Below, piece by piece: positions 22,970 through 34,968 of a stretch of DNA of 64,000 bases. The notes below the pieces were generated by a model that ran no database searches, was not told the DNA's origin, and saw only the letters and a list, made by a program, of their open reading frames with translations. The position numbers and the translations under genes were made by a program. Origin of the DNA: Bimastos eiseni (taxonomy: Eukaryota > Annelida > Clitellata > Crassiclitellata > Lumbricidae); assembly GCA_959347315.1 (NCBI GenBank), contig OY365806.1, forward strand, positions 38,798,403 to 38,862,402, in the 5' to 3' direction. How positions within the stretch are numbered: the first letter of the stretch is position 1; every line of letters begins with the position of its first letter.

Positions 22970-24315
22970 CCTACGCAATAGAAAAATAGGTGGCGCCTCA
23001 AGCGATTACATCGAGAGCTTTAGCTGCGGGCCCCATTAGGCTCAGCAGCGAAAGCTCGAGGGAGACCGTTGTGCAGGGGCATTTGCGCAACACTATTTCA
23101 ATTCCTTTCCATTTGTATACAATTTTTTATTTGTTACTATCAATTGAAAATCTAATCTATTTCAGTGTGGATTCCATTTTTATTCTTTTCGTATAATTGT
23201 GGGTTTTTTTAAAGCAGGAGTTTAGTCATCCAGAAATTTTTGATTTCCAGTCTTTTCTTTAATTTTGGGATATGAATATTCAGATAACAGATAATTTTTT
23301 ATACACGTAAGCGTAATTCGCTTACTACATAGCAATTGTCAAGATCGTTCTCGACCCGTGACGGTTCGTTTTCTCATCCACCAAAACACGAACAACGATG
23401 CGTCTTGATGCTTAAAGAATATATTAATATCTACACGTGGCTTAGAGATTAACTGGACAGAGGTTCATGACTAGTTCTCGAAGATCGTCATGTTCTACGC
23501 CCTGTTGTTGATGGCCCTCCGACGTCCTTCCAAGTCCAGACACTCTATGCTGTAGCCCTCTTTGCTACAGCAGATAAACACCGTCCTCCGCCATTGCTCA
23601 TGTGATGCGGACTACGATCCTGCTGTCCCATTGGTCCACCTAAACCCTCACTTTATCACCCATCGACGCGGATTGGTGGGATGCCCCCTCTACTACTAAA
23701 GCCGAGTCACTTCTAGTATACCGTTAATGGCACTTTAGAGGTCCGTTGTGATTAAAGAATTTATTAGTGTCAAAGGAGATCATAGGCCTCCGGGGATTAA
23801 ATTCCTGCTCTGCCGTCGACCCATTAATATCCTAGGCGTCTCTTTCCCCTCTGCCCTCCATGCAGCGTTGAGTTCCGATGCATTTCTTTAGCGCCTTGAA
23901 AACTCCAGTCGTGACAGCAATCTACGTGCGCGAAAGAAGATCTGTGGGTTGTTCCTGGTCAGCTACTCACTGATGAAGACACTAGACAGGCATGCGAGGG
24001 TTATCACCGGAGGATATAAGGTGCAGTAGTAGAGTTCAGCGCTCGATGTAGGCCTATGCTTCATCGCGGATTCGTCGTGATGTGAAGCGAATAACGATTG
24101 ACCTCGTTTTCTCCCTTTTGCCGTTTCTTAGACGGTGCGTTATCGAAATATCCTGTCTTCTATTAGCGACCCCCAGCCCTATGCTGCAAAGATTGACAAT
24201 GAGATCACTCGTCGTAAGACTTGACTCCTGTATAGATGCAGTTCAGTGTCATGGAGTTCTTTCCATGGCTGATCTTTCCGGAATCACATGAATCGTCAGA
24301 TTGTCGGCTCTTGAA
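22970..24315. other. GPCR intron 2, unassigned sequence
   Basis: No gene is seen. The 23340-24060 stretch, with alternating GC-rich and AT-rich parts, could be an old LTR, but no duplicate end was found in the window. Confidence 0.35.
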
Positions 24316-24700
24316 CAGGGACGTCATTTGGGGGGCCCTCCTGAATTTCCTTATTTAAGGGTTAGTGTGCGCAAATTTCCATAAAAGGTCATAATTTGCC
24401 ATATTTATAATAAATATAATTGAATTTAATATATTAACATTATACACAGGTGCCTATGATTGATTAATTTCACTTTTTCAAACTGTATCAGCGTTTTTGC
24501 CGATACAAGATATAACAAATTAAATCTTTTGGCACCACTGAAAACGCAAAAACCAAACCAACACAAATTTAGAACAAGAAGGAAACCCCCCGTTCCCAAG
24601 AAATTCATGCTTGACAAATCATTTTTTAACCACCACCCCACCCCTGTAGCCAAAAAATTCTTGCTTGCCTCCTCTGAAAAAAGCCGAAATGACGTCCCTG
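24316..24700. mobile_element. hAT-type MITE with 8-bp target duplication
   Basis: The termini CAGGGACGTCATTT (24316) and AAATGACGTCCCTG (ending 24700) are perfect inverted repeats. The flanks CTCTTGAA and CTCTTGAG form an 8-bp target-site duplication with one difference, the hallmark of hAT transposition. The 385-bp interior has no intact ORF. Confidence 0.85.
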
Positions 24701-24879
24701 CTCTTGAGTGGACTTTCAGCTGTTCCATCTGTTATTTCAACTATTTGTTTTCAGTCTTTAGTCCTGCAAGTGACTCTTCGTTCGTCTTCATTCGAGTGTC
24801 GATCATGTTCTTCTCAACCTTCTTTGTGGTTTTTTCTAGCTTCCGCACATTTTCCCATGTTTAATCGAACGTCATTATC

Positions 24880-25070
<191 letters not shown>

Positions 25071-25084
25071 CATCCGTTTAATTT

Positions 25085-26744
25085 CAAACTGACAACCCGC
25101 AGTATAATTACAAGTACGGTATGAGCGAATGACGACAAGTTATTACAGGAGTCGAATTTAACCGTCGGTAGCCACGCAGGGCGCCCATCACGTTACACAT
25201 CTAATTTTTAACGAGTGTCGCCGGCTAGCGAAACTAGCGTCCCAGAGGGTTCACCACTACTCATCCCCCCATCACGAGTGTTAGAGAAACCAAAAGTTGT
25301 GTTGTGAGCGAATCAATAACTCGCCATTCGGTAGGGCTTCGCTTAGTTCATCTCAGTCCAATTTCATCGTCTCCTTTTAGGCATCTCGTTACAAATATTT
25401 CTTGGATCGTTTTATTCTACCAGCATATTACTTTAACATGTTATTTACATGTACGACTGTACGTCACCAATTATATCCGTAGGCCTACTTGTCACGCCAT
25501 CAGCGGTCACGCGAGTAAAGGTCCATAATTGTTGGTCCTCTATTATACAGTCATTTGTTCAGCTTTGGACTACGTAATTGTCTTTGTGAGTACTCACAGT
25601 ACAAGTTTTGATGCGTGCATGACTAGACGACTAATAGTTCCGTGGTCTTCGCATGTTCCGGCATTTGGTTTCTTCTTTAACGAAACCATAAGGGTTTATA
25701 AGAAATCCTGTGGCCATACTCCCCTGCTGTGCATCATTATGTCTTTTTTGGTTGTAGGCTAATAGTTCTAAAGTTCAAAACATTGTATTTTGTCCTAATG
25801 CTTTAAGCGACCTCTGTCGGTGTCTAATCTGGCCAATTTAGTGTTGCTTGATAGCACAAACACAGAAAAATCTGGTCTTCATTTAAGAAGCGACAGGTAT
25901 TTATTGTCGACTCTCAGCCAAAAAAGAGATGTTTTCTGTGTTGACGCGATAGTAAGCTTAATAATAGGACCAATTAATTATTGATACCCTCTGGCCGTCA
26001 GTGAGGGGTTAAAACAGCGATTCCCAACCTGTGGCCGCCAGGCTTCAAAAAGTGATCCTCGACCTATCAAAAATATTATAAAAAATATGTGTGCAAAAAT
26101 AAATATTTGACAGAATAATTATTATCTGTTATAAATTATTATATTTTGTTGACGCTTATAAACAACATCAATAGATAAAATAATTATTTTATTGTAGGTC
26201 AATATTAACAGTTGTATATGTCTTAGTACATCTCTCACGAACTTAGTCTATGCCATCAAGCAGCCGCTCCACCTTGCAGTTTAACTTTAATATTATAGTT
26301 ATGCTCTTGACTCGCAAATGAATGTGATAAATCTGATAATACCGATATTTAAAAAAATTTGTTATTGTTCGTTAAAATCGTTATTAGAAGTCAAATAAAA
26401 AATAGTATTAAGCAATAGTGTTACAGAAGTTAGTTGATTTAATTTTATGAGCCAATAATATTTTGAGGCCCCTCTTGAGTGGCCCGCCTGGCCATCCCTC
26501 TGATAGGGCCTGATGATATGTAATCAAAAATCTCTTGAGGAAATGGAGCGATTGCGTCATCTACCAGATAAAAGAGAAAAACCCATGTTTTTACTTTAAC
26601 TTGTTTTTGACTGCGATTGCCTTAGAACTGATCGTCAATTGATGAGTTAGGCCTATGGTTATGACAGTATAGAAGACAATGGATTAGTGATTAGATTGGA
26701 CTTGACTAGATTAAACCGGATCGGATCTGCCCACGATATATCAT
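25085..26744. other. GPCR intron 2, unassigned AT-rich sequence
   Basis: CAGCGATTCCCAACCTGTGGCC at 26017-26038 resembles a hAT-type terminus, but its partner end was not found. No gene is recognised. Confidence 0.4.
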
Positions 26745-27060
26745 AGGTCTATTCTATTCTATTCTGTTTACGGATTTATAAAGCACCTCTCACAGTACAA
26801 CCTAATTAGAGGCAGTGTGAAGAACCCCTACAAAAATTAAAGTCTTAAGATAACGAGAAGTTGTACTACTAGATAAGATTGCAATACAAGTCACAGCAGG
26901 AAGGCTGCTTCATAGCGAAGGACCAACAGAGGCATAAGCACGATGCTGAGCTGTGGCAGTTCTAGACCGAGATATTCGAAGGTCATGATGGCCTAAAGAT
27001 CGGAGAGGACGTCCAGAGGTAGCCGAGACAGGTTGCCTGATAAGATAAGGTATATGAGTT
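26745..27060. repeat. Dispersed repeat, copy 2 (TTTACGGATTTATAAAGCRCC family)
   Basis: This matches 5200-5370 in its first 160 bp and extends further (ACCGAGATATTCGAAGGTCA...), so copy 1 is probably truncated. It is likely the 3' tail of a retroposon. Confidence 0.65.
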
Positions 27061-27283
27061 CTTTTGTCAGCTCATTCAATCACCTAACTTATGATTTGAT
27101 ATCGATGCTAAACAAAGTCAAAATGAAGACGACAAAGACTTACTTAGTTATCATCATAAATAATGAAGATGATGATATCTTTATAGTGACTCCAGGATTG
27201 CCATTTGACTAGTCTTAACGGTGGTACGTTCCATTACATTACATCACATTACATTACAATACGTAATGCTATGTATGACATAG

Positions 27284-27504
27284 GACACAACGGAAGGTCT
27301 GTACTACAGTCACGATGAGCACATGGTGATCGTTACCTGCGCCGATCACAGCGTCAGCGGCAGTGCACGGATTGCCTTCGCCTGGTACCAGCTGATCGTC
27401 ATGTTCCTCATTCCAGTTCTCCTGATGGGATTCTGCTACGCCTTCGTCATTCTCGTTCTCTGGATCAGCACCAAGGAACTGTCCCGTCTCACGCATCTCG
27501 ATAG
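27284..27504 (+). CDS. GPCR exon 3 (ECL2, TM5)
   Basis: The acceptor is ATGACATAG at 27283. The exon encodes ECL2 with the Cys that should pair with TM3 Cys156 (HMVIVTCAD), then TM5 (FAWYQLIVMFLIPVLLMGFCYAFVI, Pro present) and the start of ICL3. It is 73 codons plus two bases and fits phase 0 upstream and phase 2 downstream. The donor is GATAG|GTCATC, a weak match. The upstream intron is about 16.6 kb and loaded with repeats. Confidence 0.88.
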
Positions 27505-28729
27505 GTCATCTTCTCGTCTATTAAACAATCTTCTTGTCATTTACAATTAATCATCACAAAGTAGGCTCATGTATTAAGGGTCTGCTGGTATACCCGTAAC
27601 AGCGGGTACTGGTGGGGTACAGGTGCGTATTTTACGGGTCGGGGACGGGTAGACTAATCATGGGCGCATACCCGGTTTTACCCGTATCAATATCAAGTTT
27701 TTGGGTTGCATGTCACAGTTAAATATATAGGTGAATCTTGCATCATCAATTATTTAATTGCTATTATAGACAGAATGGCACATTCGAAATCCAAGTACTA
27801 TATATCTGCATGTAACTCTTCCATTCTTTGTATGTATTTTAATCTCTGTTTGTCTCATTCCTCTTCCTTCTCATTTTCCTGCTGCTCCTCCTGCTGGTCC
27901 TCCTCTACTTTTTCTCCTCATTCACCTCTTCCTCCTCCTGCTACTAATTTCTGCTTCTTCTCCTACCGCTCTTTCTATCCCTCTTGCTCTTCTTGCTCTT
28001 CTTTCTCCTCTACTTCGTGCTCATTTTCATCCTCATCCTCACCCCAAGCATTTCTTTCCGCGTCGGCCCGTCTGCTGCCTCTCCTATTCCCTCCTCCACC
28101 TTCTTTCCCTTCTCCTCATCCTTCTCTTCTTCCTCTCCTCAAGTTCCATATTCCCCTTCTAACTCTTGTTCTTCTCCCTCCTCCTCCTCTTCCTCTTTCT
28201 CCTCCTCCTTCCTCCGATCTACTCCTCTTCTTTCTGCTTCTGCTTCTCCTTCTGCTCCTGCCCCTTTTGCTGACTCTCCCCTCCCTACTCTCCTCCACTT
28301 TCCCTTCTTCAAGCTTCCGTCCTCCTCTTCCTCTTCTTCTTTTCCTTTCTCCTCCACCACTGATTATAATGCCCTGAAGCTGGGCATTATTCATACGACT
28401 AGCAGCAGGGTTTTGAAAGAAGTATTGTGATACTTGTTGTCGATGCTGATGTTGACGTTGATGAGGAGCAGGATGACGACGACGACGAGGCGATGACGAC
28501 AATGTTATTAATAACAGTATCAATTGAAAAATGTAATAATAATATCAAGGAAAAAGCGATCCGTAGAATTGAATGCTCGTGAATAAGCTTTTGCTCTGCA
28601 CGTGTCATTCAATTAGCGCTGTAGAGGTTTGGAGATTCCGATGGAACTGGCATAAAATGAAGAAATCACAATGAATTAAACTTCTTCATCTCATTGCGTA
28701 CATTGCATTTCCAGCCCAAGTGATTCTAG
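27505..28729. other. GPCR intron 3 with CT-rich low-complexity block
   Basis: 27850-28370 is a pyrimidine-rich degenerate tract that yields spurious Ser/Leu ORFs in several frames. 27570-27690 holds GGGTAYCCG-like repeats that may be a small transposon end. No gene is present. Confidence 0.6.
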
Positions 28730-28922
28730 CAGAGCTCGGTTATCGTGTTCAACGAATAGTCAGCCAACAGGTGGCTGCAATGGAGGAGGAGGAGGGGGAG
28801 GAGAAACAGATGGCGGGGGCGCAGGTGTTGCAGGTAACACAGGCGCTTCGGAGACCAGACCGTCCTCCGTCCAAAGACAAATCAGTCATCGAGGTCAAGA
28901 TATCAGAGACGCCAGAAAACAA
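28730..28922 (+). CDS. GPCR exon 4 (Gly-rich third intracellular loop)
   Basis: Read in the phase set by exon 3, this exon encodes the distal ICL3. It contains a run of Gly (GGCNGGGGGGETDGGGAG) and then a basic helix ending DARKQ, which continues as VIKML at the start of TM6. The different frame containing a Glu-rich ORF is a shadow. The acceptor is a TAGCAG tandem (NAGNAG), so splicing may include or skip one codon. The donor CAA|GTAAGA is a good match. The length, 1 + 64 codons, restores phase 0. Confidence 0.82.
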
Positions 28923-28979
28923 GTAAGAGTATGTCTATGAATCAATAACTAAATATGAGGTCTCACTACATGTATCAAG

Positions 28980-29280
28980 ATCTCTCTCTCCCTCTCCTCT
29001 CCCTCTCTCTCTCTACCTATCTCTGTATTTTTTCTCTTTCTCCTCTCTTCTCTCTCTCTCCTCTCTCTCTATTTCTCTGTCTGTCTCTCTCTCCTTCTCC
29101 CTCTTTCTCTCTCTCTCCTCTCTCTCTCTGTCACTCTCTCTCTGTCTGTCTCTCTATCTCTGTCTCTCTGTCTCTGTCTGTCTCTCTCTGTCTGTCTGTC
29201 TCTCTGTCTGTCTGTCTCTTTCTCTCTCTCTGTCTCTCTGTCTCTCTCTGTCTCTGTCTCTGTCTGTCTCTGTCTCTGTC

Positions 29281-29341
<61 letters not shown>

Positions 29342-29345
29342 ATTC
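28980..29345. repeat. (TC)n / (TGTC)n microsatellite
   Basis: A mixed CTCT and CTGT array, with pure TGTC units at 29280-29325. ORFs across it are artefacts. Confidence 0.95.
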
Positions 29346-29821
29346 GTATTGTTCACACACACAGTCTAGAGACGAGGAATTTATTCCCTTACAGTAATGG
29401 GCGGTTTATTTCAATTGACAGTGTAACTATGAACCCACGGGTTCTACATACACTAGAAACTTCAAATCTGGGTCTGAGTCTGGAAAGAGGGAGGCAATGA
29501 TTAAGTAGAGCAGGCCCCTGAAAACCCATCTGAATAATTTGTAGGGAACAAAACGTCACAGACTTCTGTGAACTATATTTCTGTAATTAGAACTGTGCCT
29601 TTTCTGTCTTCTGCCTTAAACGTCTCACTTAATGCGGCCTATCATATTAAGCAAGACTCGCCATCGGTTGACCCCTAGAATGCCATTGACACTTGTTCGG
29701 CTTACGGATCAGAGCTCCTAAACTACTTTAAAATGACCATTCTCAGTGCTTCCAGAGTAGAACATGGAATTTCTCATTCCAGCGTGGAGTGGCTCAGTCA
29801 CGTGCCGTGCTTCTATTCCAG

Positions 29822-29947
29822 GTCATCAAGATGCTGTTGACCATAATCGCTGTGTTCTTCTGCTGCTGGGGACCAAAATGGGTCCTCAACGTCATGAAAC
29901 GACACCAGATGTCGATATTACACAGTGACGTCGCTTTCTACGTCATG
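29822..29947 (+). CDS. GPCR exon 5 (TM6, ECL3)
   Basis: The acceptor is TTCTATTCCAG at 29821. Exactly 42 codons encode TM6 with the CWxP-class motif (VFFCCWGPKWVL) and ECL3 up to the first residues of TM7 (VAFYVM). The donor ATG|GTGAGT is strong and both ends are phase 0. CWGP instead of the usual CWLP is seen in some peptide receptors (the kisspeptin/galanin group has variants), which is only a weak hint at subfamily. Confidence 0.88.
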
Positions 29948-29967
29948 GTGAGTGTCAGAAGAGGGAG

Positions 29968-29997
29968 CAATTTGTAGAGAGAGAGAGAGAGAGAGAG

Positions 29998-30044
<47 letters not shown>
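29968..30044. repeat. (GA)n microsatellite
   Basis: An almost pure GA array 20 bp inside GPCR intron 5. Confidence 0.95.
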
Positions 30045-30045
<1 letters not shown>

Positions 30046-30239
30046 GTAAGGAGCGCATGAGATACATGTATGGCAAAATGCGATTTATAATTCCTATGAA
30101 GTGTTACACATGATTTATTTTTTCTTATATAGCTCACACTTCTCAGCATTTTCAAAAATATGGGTTGTTGAGTGTTGATGCAAATAGGTGAGCTTATGTA
30201 TAGCTATAATTATAGCTTATAATCACATGTTTTTAATAA

Positions 30240-30745
30240 CTTTTGGCCTCACTTCTGATCGCCACTCCTATCAAGCAAGAAACTCGATATCCTATGACCC
30301 TCCTTATGAACACACAAATACTCGATTGTTATCCATTCAATGTACTGGATCCCATTTATGGAATCTTCTCACAACATATATTCAACACCAGCCTAATATT
30401 ACATTGCTCAAAAATAAACTTCTCCTCTACTTGCTTGAAGACATCTCTAAGTATTGAATGTTTGTATTTCTGTCTATTCAGTGGATGCAATGAGCGCTTA
30501 GTTAATGTACTAGCTAAGATCACCTCCTATCTTTTTTTACTTACCTGATATGTGAATATTATTAATATTGGTACGCGTTGCCAGTTTATAAATTTTACAT
30601 AGGGACGGACCCCTGGTTAGCGGAGTCTATGACCCCTTTTATTTTCCCTGTGTAACCAGAATATTCATTTACGTTAACTTGTTGTTTGTCATTTTCTCAT
30701 GTTCTTTTTTGGTTACCAAATAACACTGAATTGAATTTATTTATT
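30240..30745 (+). pseudogene. LINE 3' end: RT tail and 3' UTR
   Basis: Plus strand 30245-30457 encodes an RT tail resembling that at 22104-22466: HSYQARNSISYDPPYEHTN, RLLSIQCTGSHLWN and a Leu-rich end. The 3' UTR that follows contains GGACCCCTGGTTAGCGGAGTC and ends at CACTGAATTGAATTTATT (about 30727-30744), typical of CR1-like LINEs. Only the last ~0.5 kb is present, in the same orientation as the GPCR. Confidence 0.7.
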
Positions 30746-31072
30746 GTCACATAAAGAATTTATTCAACAGTGCTCAAATCAAAAAAACGGCTAATAGCTA
30801 TTATGTTGGCAAAGCCTAGTATGATACATTGCAGTTGTAAGTACTGTAGAAGGCCTGTTGTGTTGTACATGAGAGCAGTGCGATAGCAACTAGGCTACAT
30901 CATTAATTGAAACAGCGTTTCTAGTATAATAATTATATTCACCATGTGTGTGTGTGTGCATGTGTATTACTAGTTCACATACTTATCAAAATACACCGAC
31001 AATAATTATATTTATGATTACGCACACTACACACATAATATATAAATACATGCCTATAAATTCGGCTACATG

Positions 31073-32238
31073 CAGGGTGGGCCATTAAAAAGTAAAAATC
31101 CCCTCAGGTTTTTTGCTAATATTTCGGTCAAACGTAGGGAGTAGTAAATAAAATTTTACAGTCGCTAAGCTAATTCATATTTACATAAAACTGCCAAATT
31201 TGACTAAACTATTTCAGAACAAAAGTTATATGACTTTTAGGGAGTGCAATCACTGATTTCTGATGGTCAAAAAACATCCTACAAAGGAAAAAGTTACAAA
31301 AACGATTTTTTGAGGTTACGTTTCATGTCATTGTTATAAAAGAAACAGCATATTGTTTTAAAACCTGTGTCTACCACCAGTAGCCACACATATTTTGAGT
31401 CTATCTGACAAGTTTTGATGACCTGGTTGGGGTCCATTGCATCGGTGTTAATTTGCCAAGGGACACGACGAAAAGCGGTGAAGTCCAGATCTTCTTTGAC
31501 AATTCTCCTTACAGACGTGCGGCTGATGTTCAACTCTGCTGAAATTCGCCGACTGAGATGATTTCTGATGCTGCTATTCTGTGAGCAAATAAGTTCGTCA
31601 ACATGCTCGATATTTGTTCGGGTGCGGAATAATTTCTGCCTTCCGCTCCCCTTACGACGTTCCGCAGCCCACCCCCTATCATAAACGTAGCCGCATATTT
31701 TTATAAGTGCTCAGCTGCTCAAGTGATCTCAGAATGAGCTTTGATTACAGCTTTGGCTCCAAGATCATGCCCATGATTCATGAAGTGTCCGTATATGCAT
31801 TTTATCTGTTATGGACACCTTGCCCATGCTTAGTTTGTTACTAATGCTATCATAAAATGATTAATCTCAAAATTATATAACCAATTTAATCGACTGCTTG
31901 CTATATGACGTCAAAGTAACTTCCATATGCGATTATTTCCAGTTTCTTTCCTCAATAATAGTAATTATGAAGGGTGTTTTTTTATTACAACTAGTTGAAA
32001 AGCGACTTCATAAATTTGCTCTTTACAACTTAGTGCGGCTCTAAATGTCTTTTGACCATCAAAAATTGATGGTTGCACTCATTATAAGTGACATAACTTC
32101 TGTTCTGTCTGAAATATTTTAGTATATTTTGGCAGCTATATGCAAATATGAATTGGTTTTGAACCTGTTAAATTTCATTTAATATTTCCTACTTCTATTT
32201 AAAAAAACTGTATATGGTTACTTTTTTGGCCCACCCTG
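31073..32238 (-). mobile_element. Internally deleted Tc1/mariner-like transposon
   Basis: Termini CAGGGTGGGCC (31073) and GGCCCACCCTG (32238) are inverted repeats; both arms extend through a TTAAAAAGTAA / TTACTTTTTT region. On the minus strand (about 31690-31440) lies the N-terminal helix-turn-helix of an IS630/Tc1-mariner transposase (ISAELNISRTSVRRIVKEDLDF). This is joined almost directly to a C-terminal-like segment (about 31330-31400, LKICVATGGRHRF in one frame). The catalytic DDE domain between them is missing. It is a non-autonomous deletion derivative whose left TA target dinucleotide is mutated. Confidence 0.75.
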
Positions 32239-32290
32239 TACATGTAAAATATTTTAAAATCTAAATAAAAATAAACACAGAGATAATAGG

Positions 32291-33391
32291 CCTTGTAACG
32301 ATGAATATACACAGTTCAACTTATTCTGCCTTGGTTAGGCCATCACGCCTCTTCATATACATATTCATGAGTTCAATTGAGTATTAATTAATCAATAACT
32401 ACTGCAAACTTTCATCGTCAATTATATTGCAAAAACAGTCAAAATCAGCTAAATATTTAAATAGAATTCTAAGATATAGATTGATTATGAACTAATCTAA
32501 CTTATGACTACCTAGCCAGCCTAGATTAGCTAATAGCGCTTCTTAGGTCAGATATCTACCTCCCACGGGAATGGAGCAGATCCGCAGTGTATTTCTGTAG
32601 TGTTCATTTGGATTCTTTCTTTGTATAAATTCTGTCGATTGCTTCTTCTCGGATGATTGTTGCCTCTAGCCTCTTCACCTCAAATGTTTCTGTGCCGTCC
32701 TCCACTCGCACTCGTCACGTCCGAATGATGAATCGAACTTATTCTGATACTTGCGTAGCCTCGATTCCGTTGACAAGTATGTCAGAAGAGACACACTGTA
32801 GATGCTGATATTAATCTCTCAGTCCATCTATATTAACGTGAAAAGAGTTTCTGCATTCCACCGCTCATGACCGATAGTTCGAGAACGAAAATAACTCCTG
32901 ATTACACACGGAGAATACATCCATCATTACTCGACGATCGCAGTACTGTTCACCACTACACCATTCGCACCCCTCAGCAGTTCTAGACGAACCTGGGTCA
33001 AAATAACTGTCCGAACTCCTAAAACTTCTTTGAGAGTTCGCAACTTGAGAATTACGTGTTGACTTTTTCTCAGCACCAGCAATACTGAACATCTTATTGC
33101 AAACTCTCGCAGCCCGGATAACGCATTTCCGCCGTACAATCCCCAGCAGACGACCGATGGCCAAAATCAGATCTTTTAACATTGCCTCCTGAATGTCAAA
33201 TTGCAAACGACCAGTTCTCCCCAACAACACTGTTACTAAGGGCTCTAATTTAATCTTATAGCGCCTTTACATTATATTTATAGGCTGGCATTAATTAACT
33301 CTGAATTAATTTAACTAATTAACATTGACTGCATATTATAATGTTAATAATACATAAGAAATGTGGGTTTTAATAGGAACATCGCTATAGG
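32291..33391. repeat. 1.1-kb dispersed repeat, copy 1 (inverted partner at 58540-59630)
   Basis: Sequence throughout matches the reverse complement of 58540-59630 with modest divergence. The ends show a short inverted motif (TGTAACGATG... versus TGTAGCGATG... in copy 2), hinting at a DNA transposon. The ORF at 32865-33230 (minus) has no recognised domain and is interrupted in copy 2. The family is unknown. Confidence 0.75.
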
Positions 33392-33857
33392 CCTACATAC
33401 AAATACACAAACTTCCAATCTAAGGCGATCGATTTACGGTCGATCGCCTGTACATGAAGCTTCGGTCTGGTGGATAGGTTAATCAAACGTTTACGCTCGC
33501 CCTGCACTTGTAGCCAGTCAAGCCATACTGTTATTGTATCAACCTGATGTACTATATTGATGGTTCTTTCATTTAGTTACATGGCACATACATGGACGGC
33601 AGGGTAGGTGACTCCTGCAGAATGCATTCCGTGACCTAATGTCTGCTTACTAAGTCACAAATTTCGTGCAATATGATTGGCCTTAACATCATATTGCCAG
33701 GCTGTCACTTGACGCCGCCTGATGAGAATGCCAGTGACAGCTCTGATTATGATGCATATAACTCAGTCACAAATGTTGACGGTTTTGGTGCAAAGGATAT
33801 TCACCTGGCGGGATCATATAGTATGCTCTTAATTGACAATGATTGCATGAGCTAGTA

Positions 33858-34036
33858 CAGCGTTTCCCAATCTGTTTTGGCTGCCGCGGATCCCTTTTGA
33901 TCTAAAAAATGTTTCGCGGAACCCCGTTCAAAACCATCGTATTCTGTTGTAAGTACAAAGCTGGGGAATGCAGATAACCCACGTCTTCACCTCACGGAAC
34001 CCTAAGGTTCTGGGGAACACAGTTTGGGAAACGCTG
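33858..34036. mobile_element. hAT-type MITE, 179 bp
   Basis: The terminal inverted repeats are CAGCGTTTCCCAA.CTGT (33858) and ACAGTTTGGGAAACGCTG (ending 34036). The flanks AGCTAGTA and AGCTAAAA are an 8-bp target-site duplication with two differences. The interior inverted repeats include GCGGAACCC and TCACGGAACCC. Confidence 0.85.
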
Positions 34037-34549
34037 AGCTAAAATGAGTCAGTCTGACTTGAGAACACTTGGGGCAACAGATAATAATTTTAACATTATA
34101 TGTGATTTTTGATGCGTTGCTATTGTGCAACTTCCAATAATTCTTCTCAGCTTAATCCAAGGCAAACTGTTGAACGAACTGATTCGTTTTGTTTAACTTC
34201 TGTCTAGAATCTAGAATGCAGTAATACTGTTACTGAAGTCATTATTTTATTACCATGTAACCCAGATAGCATGTAAAAAATCATCACAAATATGATGCGG
34301 GACGGATAACTAAGTATTAGATTAGTACTATAATTACCAGTCTATGTTCATTGTAGCAATACGAATACGATATACAAAATACACAAAAGCGTTCATGCTC
34401 GATCGCGCTTTGATCGCCTACTCGATTCAGCGAGAATGATTTTCCAACCGCCTTTTATTTTCAAATGGAAAGCTCTGCATACAACGTCTCACTATCTTAT
34501 GCAAGAGTTTGCCTGGTAAAAGAAGAGGCATAATGAGGAGGAAGCGGAG

Positions 34550-34850
34550 AAGAAGAAGAGAAAGAAGACAGAAGAAAATTGTTGTAACGATGATGGGTTG
34601 AAGAAGGAGGAAGATGACGCAGGAGGTGAAGAAGATGGTGATGACGATAATAATGATGATGATGATCAGGAGGAGGAAGAGGAGGAGGAGGAGGAGGAGG
34701 AGGAGAGGAAGATGATGATCATAATGAGGAGACGATGAGGAGATGAAGCAGAAAATGGGAGATGATATAAGCGATGCTATTGATGAGGGAGAGAAAGAGA
34801 AGAGGAAGATGATAATTCAAACGCTTATATTGATGTGGAGGACGAGCGGG
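34550..34850. repeat. GAG/GAT-rich low-complexity tract
   Basis: Purine-rich GAG, GAAGAT and GATGAT repeats with (GAG)n at 34670-34705, just upstream of GPCR exon 6. Confidence 0.85.
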
Positions 34851-34968
34851 AGAAATGAAAAAGAAGATGGCAGAAACGATGATGATGATGACTTATATCC
34901 TGCTCATGAATAAACGTTCTGTTCTTGAAATATATAAATTAATTAAAATGTTTAAACTGACTTTTCAG

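Noticed and set aside
27706..28377. 223-codon Ser/Leu-rich ORF
   Set aside because: Lies in a pyrimidine-rich degenerate tract and is mirrored by Arg/Glu ORFs on the other strand.
28720..28926. Glu/Gln-rich ORF covering GPCR exon 4
   Set aside because: It is in a different frame from the one dictated by exon 3 and exon 5 phases; the correct frame gives the ICL3-to-TM6 junction ARKQ|VIKML.
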